Part shown: positions 33,841 to 43,523 of the stretch, piece after piece
Position numbering within the stretch: position 1 is the first letter of the stretch
How the letters are laid out: the number at the start of each line of letters is the position of its first letter
Source of the DNA: Chara braunii
Lineage: Eukaryota; Streptophyta; Charophyceae; Charales; Characeae
Direction of reading: 5' to 3'
Assembly (NCBI GenBank): GCA_003427395.1
Contig: BFEA01000098.1
Location: 397,541 to 441,142, forward strand
DNA length: 43,602 nucleotides
Notes under the pieces: model-generated
Told to the model about the DNA's origin: nothing
Database searches by the model: none
What the model saw: only the letters and a program-made list of their open reading frames with translations
Program-made: the position numbers and the translations under genes

Positions 33841-34482
33841 GAGGTGGAGGTGGAGCAGGGGTGTATGGCAGGGATCAAGAAGCAAAGAGAAAAGAAGGAG
33901 GAAGAAAAGAAAGAAATAAAAGGAGGAGAGTAAAAGAATGGGTGTTGGGAGAAAGGTGGGGTGGGGAAGATAAAAGGAGGAGAGAAAGATGCAGTGGAAG
34001 GTGGGGGAAAGAGANGGGGTGAGTAAGAGGAGAGAGGAGAGGTAGGGAGAGTGGGTTAGTAGAGGGAGAGGGGAGAAGGGAGTGATACCTGGCCCTTGGT
34101 GTCTCCAAGGGCACAAGGTACACCAAGACCAGGAGGGTCTTGGTCTTTGCTGCAGCAGCCAGTTGGAGGAGAGAGGGGGCTGAGATCTTGATCAGCCCCC
34201 AGCAGCACTTCTGCAGATGTGTACATGTGGGGTCTGCTGTGTGAGCAGGCCCTCTCCACTGTAGAGCAGCCCCCTAAGCAGGGGGGTCTTCAGCCACGTG
34301 CACAGGCAGCAGCAGCCACTTGGGGGGGGGGCAAATAGCGAGTTCGCTGGTGCGCAGTGCTCGCTGCCGACAGCGACTTCGCTGCTGCGCACTGCTCGCT
34401 GCCACCGGGGGGGGGGGGTAAATAGCCAGCATGACACCTCTTCAACACGAGTGTGCCGTGCTACAAAGCCATGGACATATTG

Positions 34483-34547
34483 TGGCGAGTGTGTTATAAG
34501 GCTGCTTACGCACGCGCATGGCTCCATAAGTGCTTGGGTTCAAACCC
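34483..34547 (+). other. tRNA-like Pol III promoter pair
   Basis: GGGTTCAAACCC (34536-34547) is a good B box and TGGCGAGTGTGTT (34483-34495) a fair A box. It lies in the 1447-bp insertion. Whether it is a SINE fragment or chance is unclear; no tRNA cloverleaf was recognised. Confidence 0.4.
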
Positions 34548-34823
34548 CAACAGCAGAAGTTGCATCTCGAATCTTGATAATATAAATCTGGGAGCGGGGC
34601 GGGGCAGCAGGGCAGCATGGGCGCGTGCGGCGCTTGCGCGCACGCGTCGTGATGCAGCTTCCTTTTTCGCCACGTCGAGCTCTCCTGCTGCAGCACCTTT
34701 TCCCGTCGTTTTTCCCGCTTTTTTTGCCCGAAAACGCCCCAAAAACAGCCGAAAACCCGACCGTCGGGTTTTGCAGTATTTCACTGTTGTGCGGTGTGGT
34801 GGGTGGGGGCGGGGACCGTTCCC

Positions 34824-34836
34824 GCTCCGATACCAA
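34824..34836 (-). other. Primer binding site-like sequence
   Basis: On the minus strand TTGGTATCGGAGC follows directly after the LTR end ...CCGCTACA. LTR elements primed by initiator tRNA-Met carry TGGTATCAGAGC here; one base differs. Confidence 0.6.
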
Positions 34837-35146
34837 TGTAGCGGACCCACCAGGTGTGGTGCTCCGCCAGTGACGAAGATGAAGATGGAGGAAGAAGAGG
34901 GAGCAAGATGGCACAACGCAGCTCCCCGCGCAAGACTCCAACGCACGTACTCCAAAATGTGCAAGTGAGGAATGAGACTGAAAACAGACAATGGCTGGGG
35001 TATACCCCAGCGGACTGACGGGACTGGACTGGACTGGCTGGTACCGACAGAGGTACCGGCCTGGACTGNCCTACCCCGAATGTAACACAGGCCTGTGAGA
35101 ACAGGCCAAGGGGCTGGTCTCACAGGCCAACCCGAGGTCCGCTACA
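34837..35146 (-). repeat. Solo-like 310-bp LTR
   Basis: Begins TGTAGCGGACC and ends GGTCCGCTACA, so both strands read TG...CA. Contains the perfect palindrome CTGGGGTATACCCCAG (34995-35010), GGTACCG/AGGTACC repeats and an N at 35069. Confidence 0.65.
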
Positions 35147-35147
35147 A

Positions 35148-35300
35148 GACGACAGGCAAGGAAGGGGTGAGATTGACGAGAAGGGTGGGATGGGTGATGA
35201 CGACAGGCAAGGAATGGGTGAGATTGACGAGAAGGGTGGGATGGGTGATGACGACAGGCAAGGAATGGGTGAGATTGACGAGAAGGGTGGGATGCGTAAC
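35148..35300 (+). repeat. 51-bp tandem repeat, three units, in frame
   Basis: Units start at 35148, 35199 and 35250 with almost no divergence, each encoding a 17-residue Asp/Gly-rich unit ending DEKGG. The near identity points to recent expansion. (AAC)n tracts encoding Asn runs follow at about 35298-35520. Confidence 0.9.
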
Positions 35301-35480
35301 AACAACAACAATAACGGCGGCAAGCAGCGACTGAGAGAACTGGCTCAGACGGGCGTGAAGGAGGATAACAACAACAACAACAACAACAACAGTAACGAGA
35401 ACAACGATGGTGATCAGAGACTGGGGGTAAAGGGTGAGGAGGGTGAGAAGGATGACACTGTCAACAACAACGACGGTGAT

Positions 35481-35520
<40 letters not shown>

Positions 35521-35876
35521 GCAACAGTAATGGCAACAAGAACGACAACAAGTACGACGACGGTGGCGGTGATAACCATGGGGGCAAAGGGGCAGAGAGT
35601 GGTGCTTCTGCATCCAAGGTTCTTATCAGCATCATGGGAAAGATGCCGCCATCAGTACAGTGGGGGAGAATTAGTGGCTTGTTGCGGCTGGTGAAGTGGG
35701 GTTTGAGGTTGAAGGTAAGATTTANTAGGTATATACATCATTGTATAGAGGATATAAGATTTACGAGCAGGAGGTCAATCCTTCCCCTGGGTTGGAAGTA
35801 ATCAATGCCTCTGCTCCTTTTGGTGATACAGATGAACCAAGTGCAAATATGGTCTACCTACACACATCATTCTTTA

Positions 35877-35902
35877 GAGATGCTGGACTCGGCTTCCGGC
35901 TC
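35877..35902 (+). repeat. Family S copy f (head only)
   Basis: AGAGATGCTGGACTCGGCTT with CCGGCT; no further body recognised. Confidence 0.5.
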
Positions 35903-36107
35903 ACATGCAGTACATCAACTCTGGGTAATAGGGTTTGATGTTAGGGTTTGATTTCTGGATTGTTTTACAGAATTGGGCTTCATGCCCTGCTTACTATGAT
36001 CCTATGCTGGGGTAGGGGATAGGGTTTTCCCTTCAGGGGAAATGTATAAATCGATGAATGATGATATACAAATTGGATGTTGTCTTATATGGATTGATGT
36101 ACATATA

Positions 36108-36650
36108 CAGACAGTTTCTGATTGTAGGACATGATAGGTTCATCTGACATAGATTGCTTAACGTGCATGCATAGGTAGTTGTACTGTTGTAGACATCAAT
36201 ACATCTTTGCATAGGGCCGCTGGACCCGATTTCCAGCGGATTCATTCACATCATCGTATAGGGATGCTGGACCTGATTTCCAGTAGATAAGACAGACAGA
36301 TTGAACAGTGTCAGACTGTAGGACATGATAAGTCCACCAGACATAGATTGCTTCCAACAGATAAGACAGACAGATTGGACAGTGTCTGACTGTAGGACAT
36401 GATAGGTCCATCCGACATAGATTGCTTAACTTGCATGCATAGGTAGTTGGATATACCAATACATCTCTGCATAGGGACGCTGGACCCGATTTCCAGCAGA
36501 GTCATTCACATGATCGTACAGGGATGCTGGACCCCATTTCCAACAGAACATTCACATTACTGTACAGGGACGCTGGACCCGATTTCCAGTAGGTGTAGCT
36601 CCCCACCAATTGATGGAGCCTTCGACGCCGGGACCTACTTACCGGGGATG
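36108..36650 (+). repeat. Tandem cluster of family S heads
   Basis: Five heads (36214, 36261, 36474, 36521, 36567) sit within 400 bp, most preceded by ATTCACAT..GTA(C/T)AGGGA. Three copies of a TGTAGGACATGATAGGTCCA-like block (36122, 36311, 36391) lie between them, and a unit of about 260 bp appears duplicated. Only the last head continues into GTGTAGCTCCCCACCAATTG and the CTTACCGGGGATGC start of the 3' hairpin, where a T run begins. Confidence 0.8.

Positions 36651-36689
<39 letters not shown>
36651..36689. repeat. Poly(T) tract
   Basis: About 39 T's break the conserved GGATGCTCTTATCACC loop of the last head. This could be the tail of a minus-strand retroposon covering part of 36690-37070, which is otherwise unrecognised. 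Confidence 0.9.
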
Positions 36690-36692
<3 letters not shown>

Positions 36693-37072
36693 TCCAGGGT
36701 GTTGTAGAGGCCAATTACTAGGCACACGTTGATCGTCGGAAGCAGTCCTCCCTGGTCGCTCTGGGAAGGCGAGGCCACCACCCATCCCAACCTCGCGTCA
36801 ATACTCCTAGCATATCCCCTATCCCTACTATCCTACCTTAGTGTGACCAGCACTCAGGACCGTCACCCTACCAGTATCGAGGGGGACTTGGACCGAACCG
36901 TAGCGACAGGCACCAGGGCTAGCGACCCTAGTCCTGGTTGAAGCATAGTCGAACGACCTTTGCCGTACGGGTACTTCGGACGCCAGGCTCAAGCAATCAC
37001 CTATTGGCCCCTATGTGACCTCCACCCAACCCTTGTGTATACGTGTGGCTATATATATATGGTTGTATGTTG

Positions 37073-37158
37073 CTCCCCGCCATGGAGCATCCACAAAGTG
37101 AATACTACGTACCGAGGATGCTCTTATCACCTCGTCAAGTAGGTTTTCCATACACGAA

Positions 37159-37191
<33 letters not shown>
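37073..37191 (+). mobile_element. Family S copy k (head missing) with poly(A) tail
   Basis: GCTCCCCGCCATGGAGC, then CTACGTACCGAGGATGCTCT and TATCACCTCGTCAAGTAG, then a run of about 30 A's (37162-37191), followed by a T run at 37199-37212. From 37213 to 37983 no gene is recognised; CACATCACGAGGC-type and CATGTCTGC-type short repeats occur at about 37700-37870. Confidence 0.7.
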
Positions 37192-37193
<2 letters not shown>

Positions 37194-37983
37194 GTGACTT
37201 TTTTTTTTTTTTGGAAATGCGCTTTTACAGACTTGTCACCAGCCCATAGTAGAGTGGCCTTTGCACTACTCATCCCAGAGCTCTGTCTTGCTTTGAATTG
37301 GAATAGGGAAACAATGGTACAAATCCTCACCATGTTTAGCATGAATGGAAGCCGATTGTTTTCTCTTCTCATTTGCGTGTGACTGATTCCACCTCTGATC
37401 TGATGAAGAATTTGAAATGTGCTAAGGGGTCCAGGAGACCTATATGCAATTAACCACCAATACCTTTCTCAGCTATTGATGCCGAGCCTAAAAATGCTCT
37501 GCGCACCAATTTTTGCTGACCGTGGAGGGGGCGGGAACAGGCAGGGGAAATCTGTCAGCTGGGACTGGTACCCCCCCTTCAGCTGGACCACCTGCAAGTA
37601 GCTGGAATGATATTCGACCGTTGTTATTTTGTTTTCACTCGTACCATAGGATGTCATGCTACGATGACTACTACGGTTTAAGGGTTTTAACAAATAAGCC
37701 ACTTCATCACGAGGCGTGCTGTAAAATTACAATAGCATGTCAACTTAATCTAACTGTCACAATGCATGTCTGCATCATCACACATGCTGGGATGACTAGG
37801 CACCACATCACGAGGCTTCCAGTAAATTACAATGGCATGTCTGCTTAGTCTGCCTGTCAAGGCACGTCTCCATCATCACTCACCATAGGAAGTCATGCAA
37901 ACATCTGGGCTGCTTCACTGCCCACTCCCCTCATGTACATAAACATCTCATGGTCGCATTCTTTGTTCACATTGTACTTCACA

Positions 37984-38127
37984 GGGACGCTAAACCTGAT
38001 TTCCACCAGGTGCTGCTCCCCACCAATAGATGGAGCCTCCCCGGCGGTTCTAGTGGTGTCTGCTCATATCAGCACCGCCAGAACCAATCCGGGCAGTTTC
38101 TTTAAAAGAAAAAAGAAAAAAAAAAGG
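37984..38127 (+). mobile_element. Family S copy j
   Basis: GGGACGCTAAACCTGATTTC, then GTGCTGCTCCCCACCAATAG, then a strong hairpin GGTTCTAGTGGTG / CAGCACCGCCAGAACC around a TCTGCTCATAT loop, then an A-rich tail. It lies just before the 5' side of LINE copy 2. Confidence 0.75.
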
Positions 38128-38536
38128 CCTAGCCAGAAGTACAGCCAGGGGGCCCCCGACCGACGCGGTTCCGCCGGCGCTAATTTCCGAGTGCTCCGAC
38201 AAAGCGCGAGCCACCGGCAATGGAAGGAGTGTTCAGCCGAAAGTCCTACAAGCGCGATAGGACTGCGGCGGGAGCTACGTTCGATACCATCCGCCTTGAA
38301 GGAGGATATAGCCCAGGCTATGGAGGACGGAGTTGCAAACACCCGGATTCGGACCCCACGAAGTAAGGATGTTTAGAGGAGAAGATGTGCAAAGAGAAAG
38401 CCAATGAACATCATACTAAAGAAACAAAGTGACAAGTGAACATACGGCCACAACATCCTTGAAGAAGAATTAGGGTTGGCGTCACCATAGTCAACTGAGG
38501 AAGAAGTATCATAGGAACGAGTTTGGCGCGGGAGGC

Positions 38537-40061
38537 ATGGCAACGCCAATGACAGAAGGAGGACGTTCTCCTCCAGCGGCTCCGGAACAACCTTTGGACG
38601 AAGACGAGAGCAGAATAAGGGAACTCGCTTGACTTTGTGATGAAGAAGGGATCATGTCAACATCGGTGAATCCAGGGGAAATGACGGTGGACGGGAGAGA
38701 AGTGACATTCAAACTTAACGAGAGGATCGATAAAACCAAGGTGGACTGGCTTCAAGAACACATGGTCACAGTAATCTTCAGAGAAGTCACTCAGTTCCTG
38801 CTGAAGAAAATGAAAGACAACGTGGTCAGAGCGTACGAAGATGAGCGATTGCAGGACGAAAGCTTCGAGGTAAGCACATTCAGACCAGAGAGAGTGAAAG
38901 TCGAGAGTCCAAATGTGGTTTCATACATCGCCAAAAGTGCAGCAGTAGCCACATGGCTAAGGAATAAAGGACAGGACGAGATCACCCTCGGAAGCACGCG
39001 ATACGTGTTTGAGTTTAAACCATGGCTAATGAGGGCTCAATTGAGGGAACAGAGGAGAATAGAGGAGGACGCTACCTTTTGGGTGGTAGCAGTCCAAGTG
39101 CCTTTGGATGCCATGTTCTACCCGGAGGCCCAAATCCAAAAGGCGATAGATCCAGTGCTGCTAGCACATCCACCAGAGTCAGACCTCCTAAAACCATCAC
39201 TGATTAACCTCAAGTTCGACGTGGAACCGACTGCTTGAGCGAATATGAAAGACATGATCTCCGTAGTGACGTTTGAAGGCGACACCCTAATCGTCAATCT
39301 CGCTTCATCCGAAACTCCACGCTGCAGAAGATGCAAGGCATTCTTTCACACGGAAGCTCAATATCGTAGGAATCAGCAATAACAACAAAACGATCCGGAC
39401 CCTTGCAAGAACATTCACAAGGCTTCCACAGATGGCGTCGGCCACTCGATAGGGGTACCAAGGCTCTTTAGGGCCAAGACCAAGCCTATCGGAAGGGGAG
39501 CGAAGAGTACCAGAAAGACAATCTCCAAGTCGAATGGCACACAGTTGCATCAACCCCATCTTCTCTCTAGGAATATTGTCAGGGCAGGGAGGTCGAGGAG
39601 TGGAGCAGATAAATCCAGGAGTTGAGTCAGTAAATAGCCCCTCAACATTTATGTCGTGGGCAGCTCAAAGCCTGTATGACCAAGCCATCCCACCAGGTGG
39701 CTATGGTTTCCCACCAGGAGCCTACATTGGTCTACAAGGCATATCAAGTGGAGACCTCTTTGAAGGATACAGCCACCCACACATAAGAGGACCGTATGCC
39801 CCGACGAGCGGAGTAGGCGACCATCCCTATGGAGGACAACCGAGCTTCGGAGGATGGCAACCGGTCGACGACACAGGACAAGGGCGAGACAGTATGCAAG
39901 AATGAAGCGAAGTCGCAAGAGTGAGAGAGCCTAGAAGTGAAGGTCCCTACACCCCTGGTGCACATGGGGTAGAAGGGGGATTGTCAGACGGAAAAAAGGC
40001 AGGGGAATCAGATACCAGACAAATAGAGGAGACTGAGCCAAGAAGGACGCATCGCGTCTAA
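38537..40061 (+). pseudogene. LINE copy 2 ORF1 (gag-like)
   Basis: Starts at ATG 38537; TGA at 38630 interrupts, and an uninterrupted stretch runs from ATG 38654 to TGA 39236. The domain FKPWLMRAQL...WVVAVQVPLDAMFYPEAQI resembles the DUF4283-type RNA-binding domain of plant LINE ORF1 proteins. After TGA 39236 the same frame continues with CRRCKAFFHTEAQ, a CCHC-like knuckle whose last Cys is Tyr or missing, then TAA near 39380. After a frameshift the C-terminal part (39534-40061) is Gly/Pro-rich, with another TGA at 39903 and TAA at 40059. The normal role would be binding element RNA in the retrotransposition complex. Confidence 0.8.
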
Positions 40062-40285
40062 TCTTATATCATAACATTCAGGTTCATCATCTCAATCCGA
40101 AACCTCTTGGGTCAAACATATGAGATTGGCATACTAGGCTCGAAGAGCAGAGGGCCACAGGACAACATTGAATCGAATATTCTACCACTGTTCCGCACAG
40201 TGATAAGAGGGGGAGTCTTTTTCATCGGATGAACAGCAACTGATACAACGGTAAATCTGCTCACACTGGGGTATCGGAAACACCG

Positions 40286-40579
40286 ATGCCGACAACGATT
40301 TCAACACTAGTGCGAATTGCCATAAGAGATAAATTTCGTTTTCGGATGATAGTACCGGAAATCCTGATGCCGCTGCTACTAGTTGACAACCCCCAAAACG
40401 GGAAGAAGATCAAGTTCTTCGTACCACTACTCGATGTTCGTTTCGTGAGTGGAGAGTTAGAGAGCCTAGAGCAGGAAGGCCTCCGCTTGATACCGGTGAT
40501 ATGGTTAGCAAAAAAGAAGAAACATAAGCTCCGAAAAATTAGAGTCCCCCCGCTGCGTTCGACCGAATTCATGACATAA
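40286..40579 (+). CDS. Small conserved ORF between LINE ORF1 and ORF2
   Basis: ATG to TAA, 97 codons, basic (KKKKHKLRKIR). No domain recognised. The segment VDNPQNGKKIKFFVPLLDV and following resembles VELPDGGKLRLLFAFMDL at 1504-1686 in LINE copy 1, at the same relative place. It may be an extra ORF or the C-terminal part of ORF1 shifted in frame. The frame reads on past the stop, so it may originally have been longer. Confidence 0.5.
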   Translation: MPTTISTLVRIAIRDKFRFRMIVPEILMPLLLVDNPQNGKKIKFFVPLLDVRFVSGELESLEQEGLRLIPVIWLAKKKKHKLRKIRVPPLRSTEFMT

Positions 40580-40719
40580 GTTAAGGCAAAGCTTCTGAAG
40601 GAGAAGAAGTTGCTATCGCCATTTCTATGCACATACTTGACCAGCAGTTGGATTTGCCGGGTCAGCGAGCACCCCACAACAACCACCCACTTCTCACGCA
40701 ACACACTCCATCCAACATA

Positions 40720-42186
40720 ATGAGAAAAGATGAGTGAACGGACAAACTTAAAATCTCCTCGTGGAATGTTCGAGGATTGGGTGACTCGGGAGGGTGCCAC
40801 AAAAAGGAGAGGCTGAAGGCTTGGATACACGAGAACGGAGTTCAGATCATCTGTTTGCAGGAAACGAAGCTGAGTGAGGAGAAAGTGAAAACTCTAGGAA
40901 ATTGGTAGGATGATCCACAACTGTGGCCACCAGCACATGGTACGAGAGGAGGGGTAGGAATTCTAATCCATACACGGTTAGATGCTATGATCATTGAGCA
41001 TTATGTTGACCTCTGGGGAAAATGGGCGTGGGTCAAGCTATTGCTAGTCGATGAGGAATGGTTGATAGCGATAGTATATGCTCCGATAGATAAGAAGGAG
41101 AGACGGATATTATGTGAGGAATTAGACTGTGTGTCACCAGACTGCAATAGGACTATAGTGGTGGGTGATCGCAACCTGATGTTAGATGATACAGAGGGCA
41201 CCCAACAAGCCTCCCCTGACAAGTAAGCGTTACTGGCAATTATGTCAGACTTGGATCTGATAGACCCTTATCGCCTGAGCAATCCTGACAAGAAATGTCT
41301 CACATGGTTCTCTAATCCGCGTCAAGATGTAGGAGTAATCAGCACAATATTAGACTTTTTTCTGACCTTTGCACCTCTATGGGAAGCAGTACAGTATATG
41401 GGTGCAAATATTCAATCCTTCTCAGATCATAAACCGATTAGCCTAATTTTGTCAACAGGCCTGGCCATAAGAGGCAAAGGATATCTCAGGTTAAATGTTC
41501 AGAACTTGGAGGATCCGGGGCTAAAATAATGGATGGATAAATTTTGGAGTGATTGGCAAACAACGAAAGGCTTATACGAATCACTAACAAAATGGTGGGA
41601 TGCGGGCTCGATAATCTTTTCCAATCTGCTCAACGTATTCTCTCGAATCCTAGCCTTTAGCAGAAAGAAACAGGAGAAAGAGATAAAGAGAAAGATCGAG
41701 TACGTGAAAAAAGAATGGCGGAACACCCAATATCAAGAGCGGTGTGGGGACGAGAATGAACCAGATGGATGAAGGACTGGGATAATCTCCAAGTGAAGAA
41801 GTCTGAGGTTTGGGAAGAGCACTTAAAGGTGAAAGGAGTGACAATATATGACCGGATGACCAAGAAATCATTCCAAAAACTGATACCAAGTAGATCCTCA
41901 GTATCGATGACAGAACTCCGACACCCCTTCGACAATAGTGCGGCCGCAGCAAAAGAGTTAACTGACCTATGCAACTATGCAGCCATATACTTTAGAGACA
42001 TCTTGACATCTCAAACACAAAAGGTAGTAGTAGTAACGAACGTCGACGACGACAACAACCACTAGGAGAATACTAGCATTCACCTGTCGCAACACAGGCG
42101 ACTCGATTTGGATTGACCAGTAACAAAGGAGGAGGCCTTAGAAGCTATGAAGGTCATGGCCAAAAGAGAAGCCTCAGGCTGTGTGT
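40720..42186 (+). pseudogene. LINE copy 2 ORF2: endonuclease and start of reverse transcriptase
   Basis: The frame from ATG 40720 has TGA at 40735 and then runs through ISSWNVRGLGD, LQETKLSEEK, TAG (about 40906), a WAWVKLLLVDEEW block, YAPI, VVGDRNLMLD, TAA 41224, TILDFFLTF (Asp kept here, unlike copy 1), SDHKP and TAA 41527, to TGA 41770. After a frameshift, frame 3 (41769-42065) gives LRHPFDNSAAAAKELTDLCN, matching the LVHPFAINAPLATDTENLCA part of copy 1. A KEEALEAMKVMAKREASGC stretch to about 42180 is the last recognisable part. The catalytic reverse transcriptase blocks are missing. Confidence 0.88.
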
Positions 42187-43185
42187 CTTTTTAACGGGGA
42201 ACAGGGGAATTAAACTCCCGTTGAATCCCGTCGAATTTGAAAAAATCTCGTTGAATTTCTGTTAAACGCGAAAATGGGCCTCTCCCGCGCTTTTTGGAAA
42301 AACAGAATTGACGCGCGAGGTTCGGAACATGTGGCCCTAGGCAAAAAAAAAAAAAAAAACTAAAAAAAAATAAATCATTCCTGCAACCCTTGAAGCACCT
42401 CTTATACCGCCGGATTAGATCAACACCGACCGACCTGCCACCCGCCACTCACCAACCCCCCGACACCAGTCCCCAAGCCTACCTGGAAGCCCTCTAAGCC
42501 ATCCGCCCCCACATCCCCCAACTCCCAAGGCCCCAGTTATGTGTGTGCAGAGGCGAGGCCCCATTAGCAGTCGGATAGGAGTGTGTCCGATCCAGTGTGA
42601 TACTGAGTGGCAACGGCCTGACAGGTTCATTACGAATTTCTGGGCTGAGAGAACAGAAGAAAGGCAAAAAAGAAAAAAGAAACAGAGACCTCCCACCGGA
42701 AATCACGGTAGAGTGTTTCCCAACCATCAGATCACAAATGATCTGATGGTGGTGGTTGCAACAACAGTGAACAAAGTAACCATCACATTTTCTGGGATAA
42801 ACTTGACTTTTGTCTACACTGATCCTGACACCCTCCATATACTCCGTGTTTGAATGAGGGTTCCACCCAATGAGATAATTGCACAACAACAAGTAAAATA
42901 CTGAAAATTTTCTATCCAGTGGGCCTAAGGCTGACCTCACCCTCGTTTGGGGTTGGCCACACCCCCAACCGATTGAAAAGATTTTGGCGGGAAACTTTCT
43001 TTGCACGGGCATGCCCAGTGTTAAGGAGAGGAGGAGGGGAACGAAGATCTCCTTACTTTTTCGGGTAATACAAGTAAAATACTGATCGTGGGATCACAGG
43101 TACTGCACGACAGGATTTGGGTCACTCAACTGCCCCACAAACTCGTTTCTATCCTATCCCGTTGCTAGTGGGACCTCGCCCCCAG
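42187..43185. other. No gene recognised; perfect 12-bp hairpin at 42722-42749
   Basis: Sequence after the LINE break begins CTTTTTAACGGGGAACAGGG and matches nothing here. ACCATCAGATCA and TGATCTGATGGT form a 12-bp stem with loop CAAA. CAAGTAAAATACTGA occurs twice (about 42890 and 43071). A runs occur near 42343 and 42363. Confidence 0.6.
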
Positions 43186-43370
43186 TGTGCTGTGTGTGTG
43201 CACATGTGTGTATGTATATGCCTGCGCGTGAGAGTGTGTCTGTGCATGAATATGTATAAGTGTGTGTGTGCATGATTGTTGGCGTGTGTGTGTGTGTGTG
43301 TGTGCATGTGTGTGTGTGTGTTTATGTGTTTCTGTGTGTGTTGCGTGTCTCTGTGTGTGCGTGTGTGTCT
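43186..43370. repeat. Imperfect (GT)n tract
   Basis: GT-rich with ATG, GCG and TCT interruptions. The short frame through it is a low-complexity artefact. Confidence 0.95.
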
Positions 43371-43484
43371 GTTTTTCCTTTTTTTATTTGTTTTTATGTG
43401 TTTTTTTTTTTAATACATGAAGTTAAAAAACTAAAACTAAAAATATTGTTGTACATCTTTGAAATGTCTATAACCCTATATTTT

Positions 43485-43489
<5 letters not shown>

Positions 43490-43523
<34 letters not shown>

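Larger units (their letters stand above)
33700..35146 (-). mobile_element. 1447-bp insertion with 11-bp inverted ends and AGACG target duplication (LTR/TRIM-like, rearranged)
   Basis: Starts TGTAGCGGACC (33700) and ends GGTCCGCTACA (35146), flanked by AGACG at 33695-33699 and 35147-35151. TG...CA ends and a 5-bp TSD are typical of LTR retrotransposons. The right 310 bp (34837-35146) have both inverted ends and are followed on the minus strand by a TTGGTATCGGAGC primer-site-like sequence. The left end shares only 11 bp with that LTR; the rest is an inverted copy of the neighbouring gene. No gag or pol is present. It also holds A-rich/GAGA sequence (33870-34080), a CAAGACC/GGTCTTG hairpin near 34128 and GGGGGG tracts (34321, 34409). 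It may be a TRIM with its left LTR replaced. Confidence 0.7.
33118..35714 (+). pseudogene. Acidic, Asn-rich coding region split by an insertion
   Basis: No known domain. Part 1 (33118-33699): frame 1 from ATG 33142 (or an exon start after AG at 33116-33117) gives an acidic stretch with LLLAEDTEGEQDDDFD. Near 33290 the coding sense moves to frame 3 at a GTGTGTG run, which looks like dinucleotide slippage; frame 3 then reads EWEVDDESVVGYGNTGEWEG. Part 2 (35152-35714) continues in frame 3 with MGDDDRQGMGEIDEKGG units and long Asn runs. AAG/GTAAGA at 35712-35720 is a good splice donor. Joining at the AGACG duplication keeps the frame across the junction (VVVVVD then DRQGRGEIDEK). Low-complexity, probably disordered; function unknown. 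An uncertain alternative is that it belongs to a larger transposon. Confidence 0.6.
38537..42186 (+). mobile_element. LINE copy 2, truncated
   Basis: Same family type as LINE copy 1: ORF1 (38537-40061), a small middle ORF (40286-40579) and ORF2 (40720 on). The match to ORF2 ends near 42186, shortly after the start of the reverse transcriptase, where unrelated sequence begins. The 5' UTR is probably within 38128-38536. Many stops, over half of them TGA. Confidence 0.88.

Noticed and set aside
33503-33878. Asn-rich ORFs on the minus strand
   Set aside because: They arise because the palindrome mirrors the plus-strand gene.
36651-37191. One minus-strand retroposon between poly(T) and poly(A)
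   Set aside because: The poly(A) at 37162 belongs to the plus-strand family S copy ending there, and no clean TSD links the two tracts.
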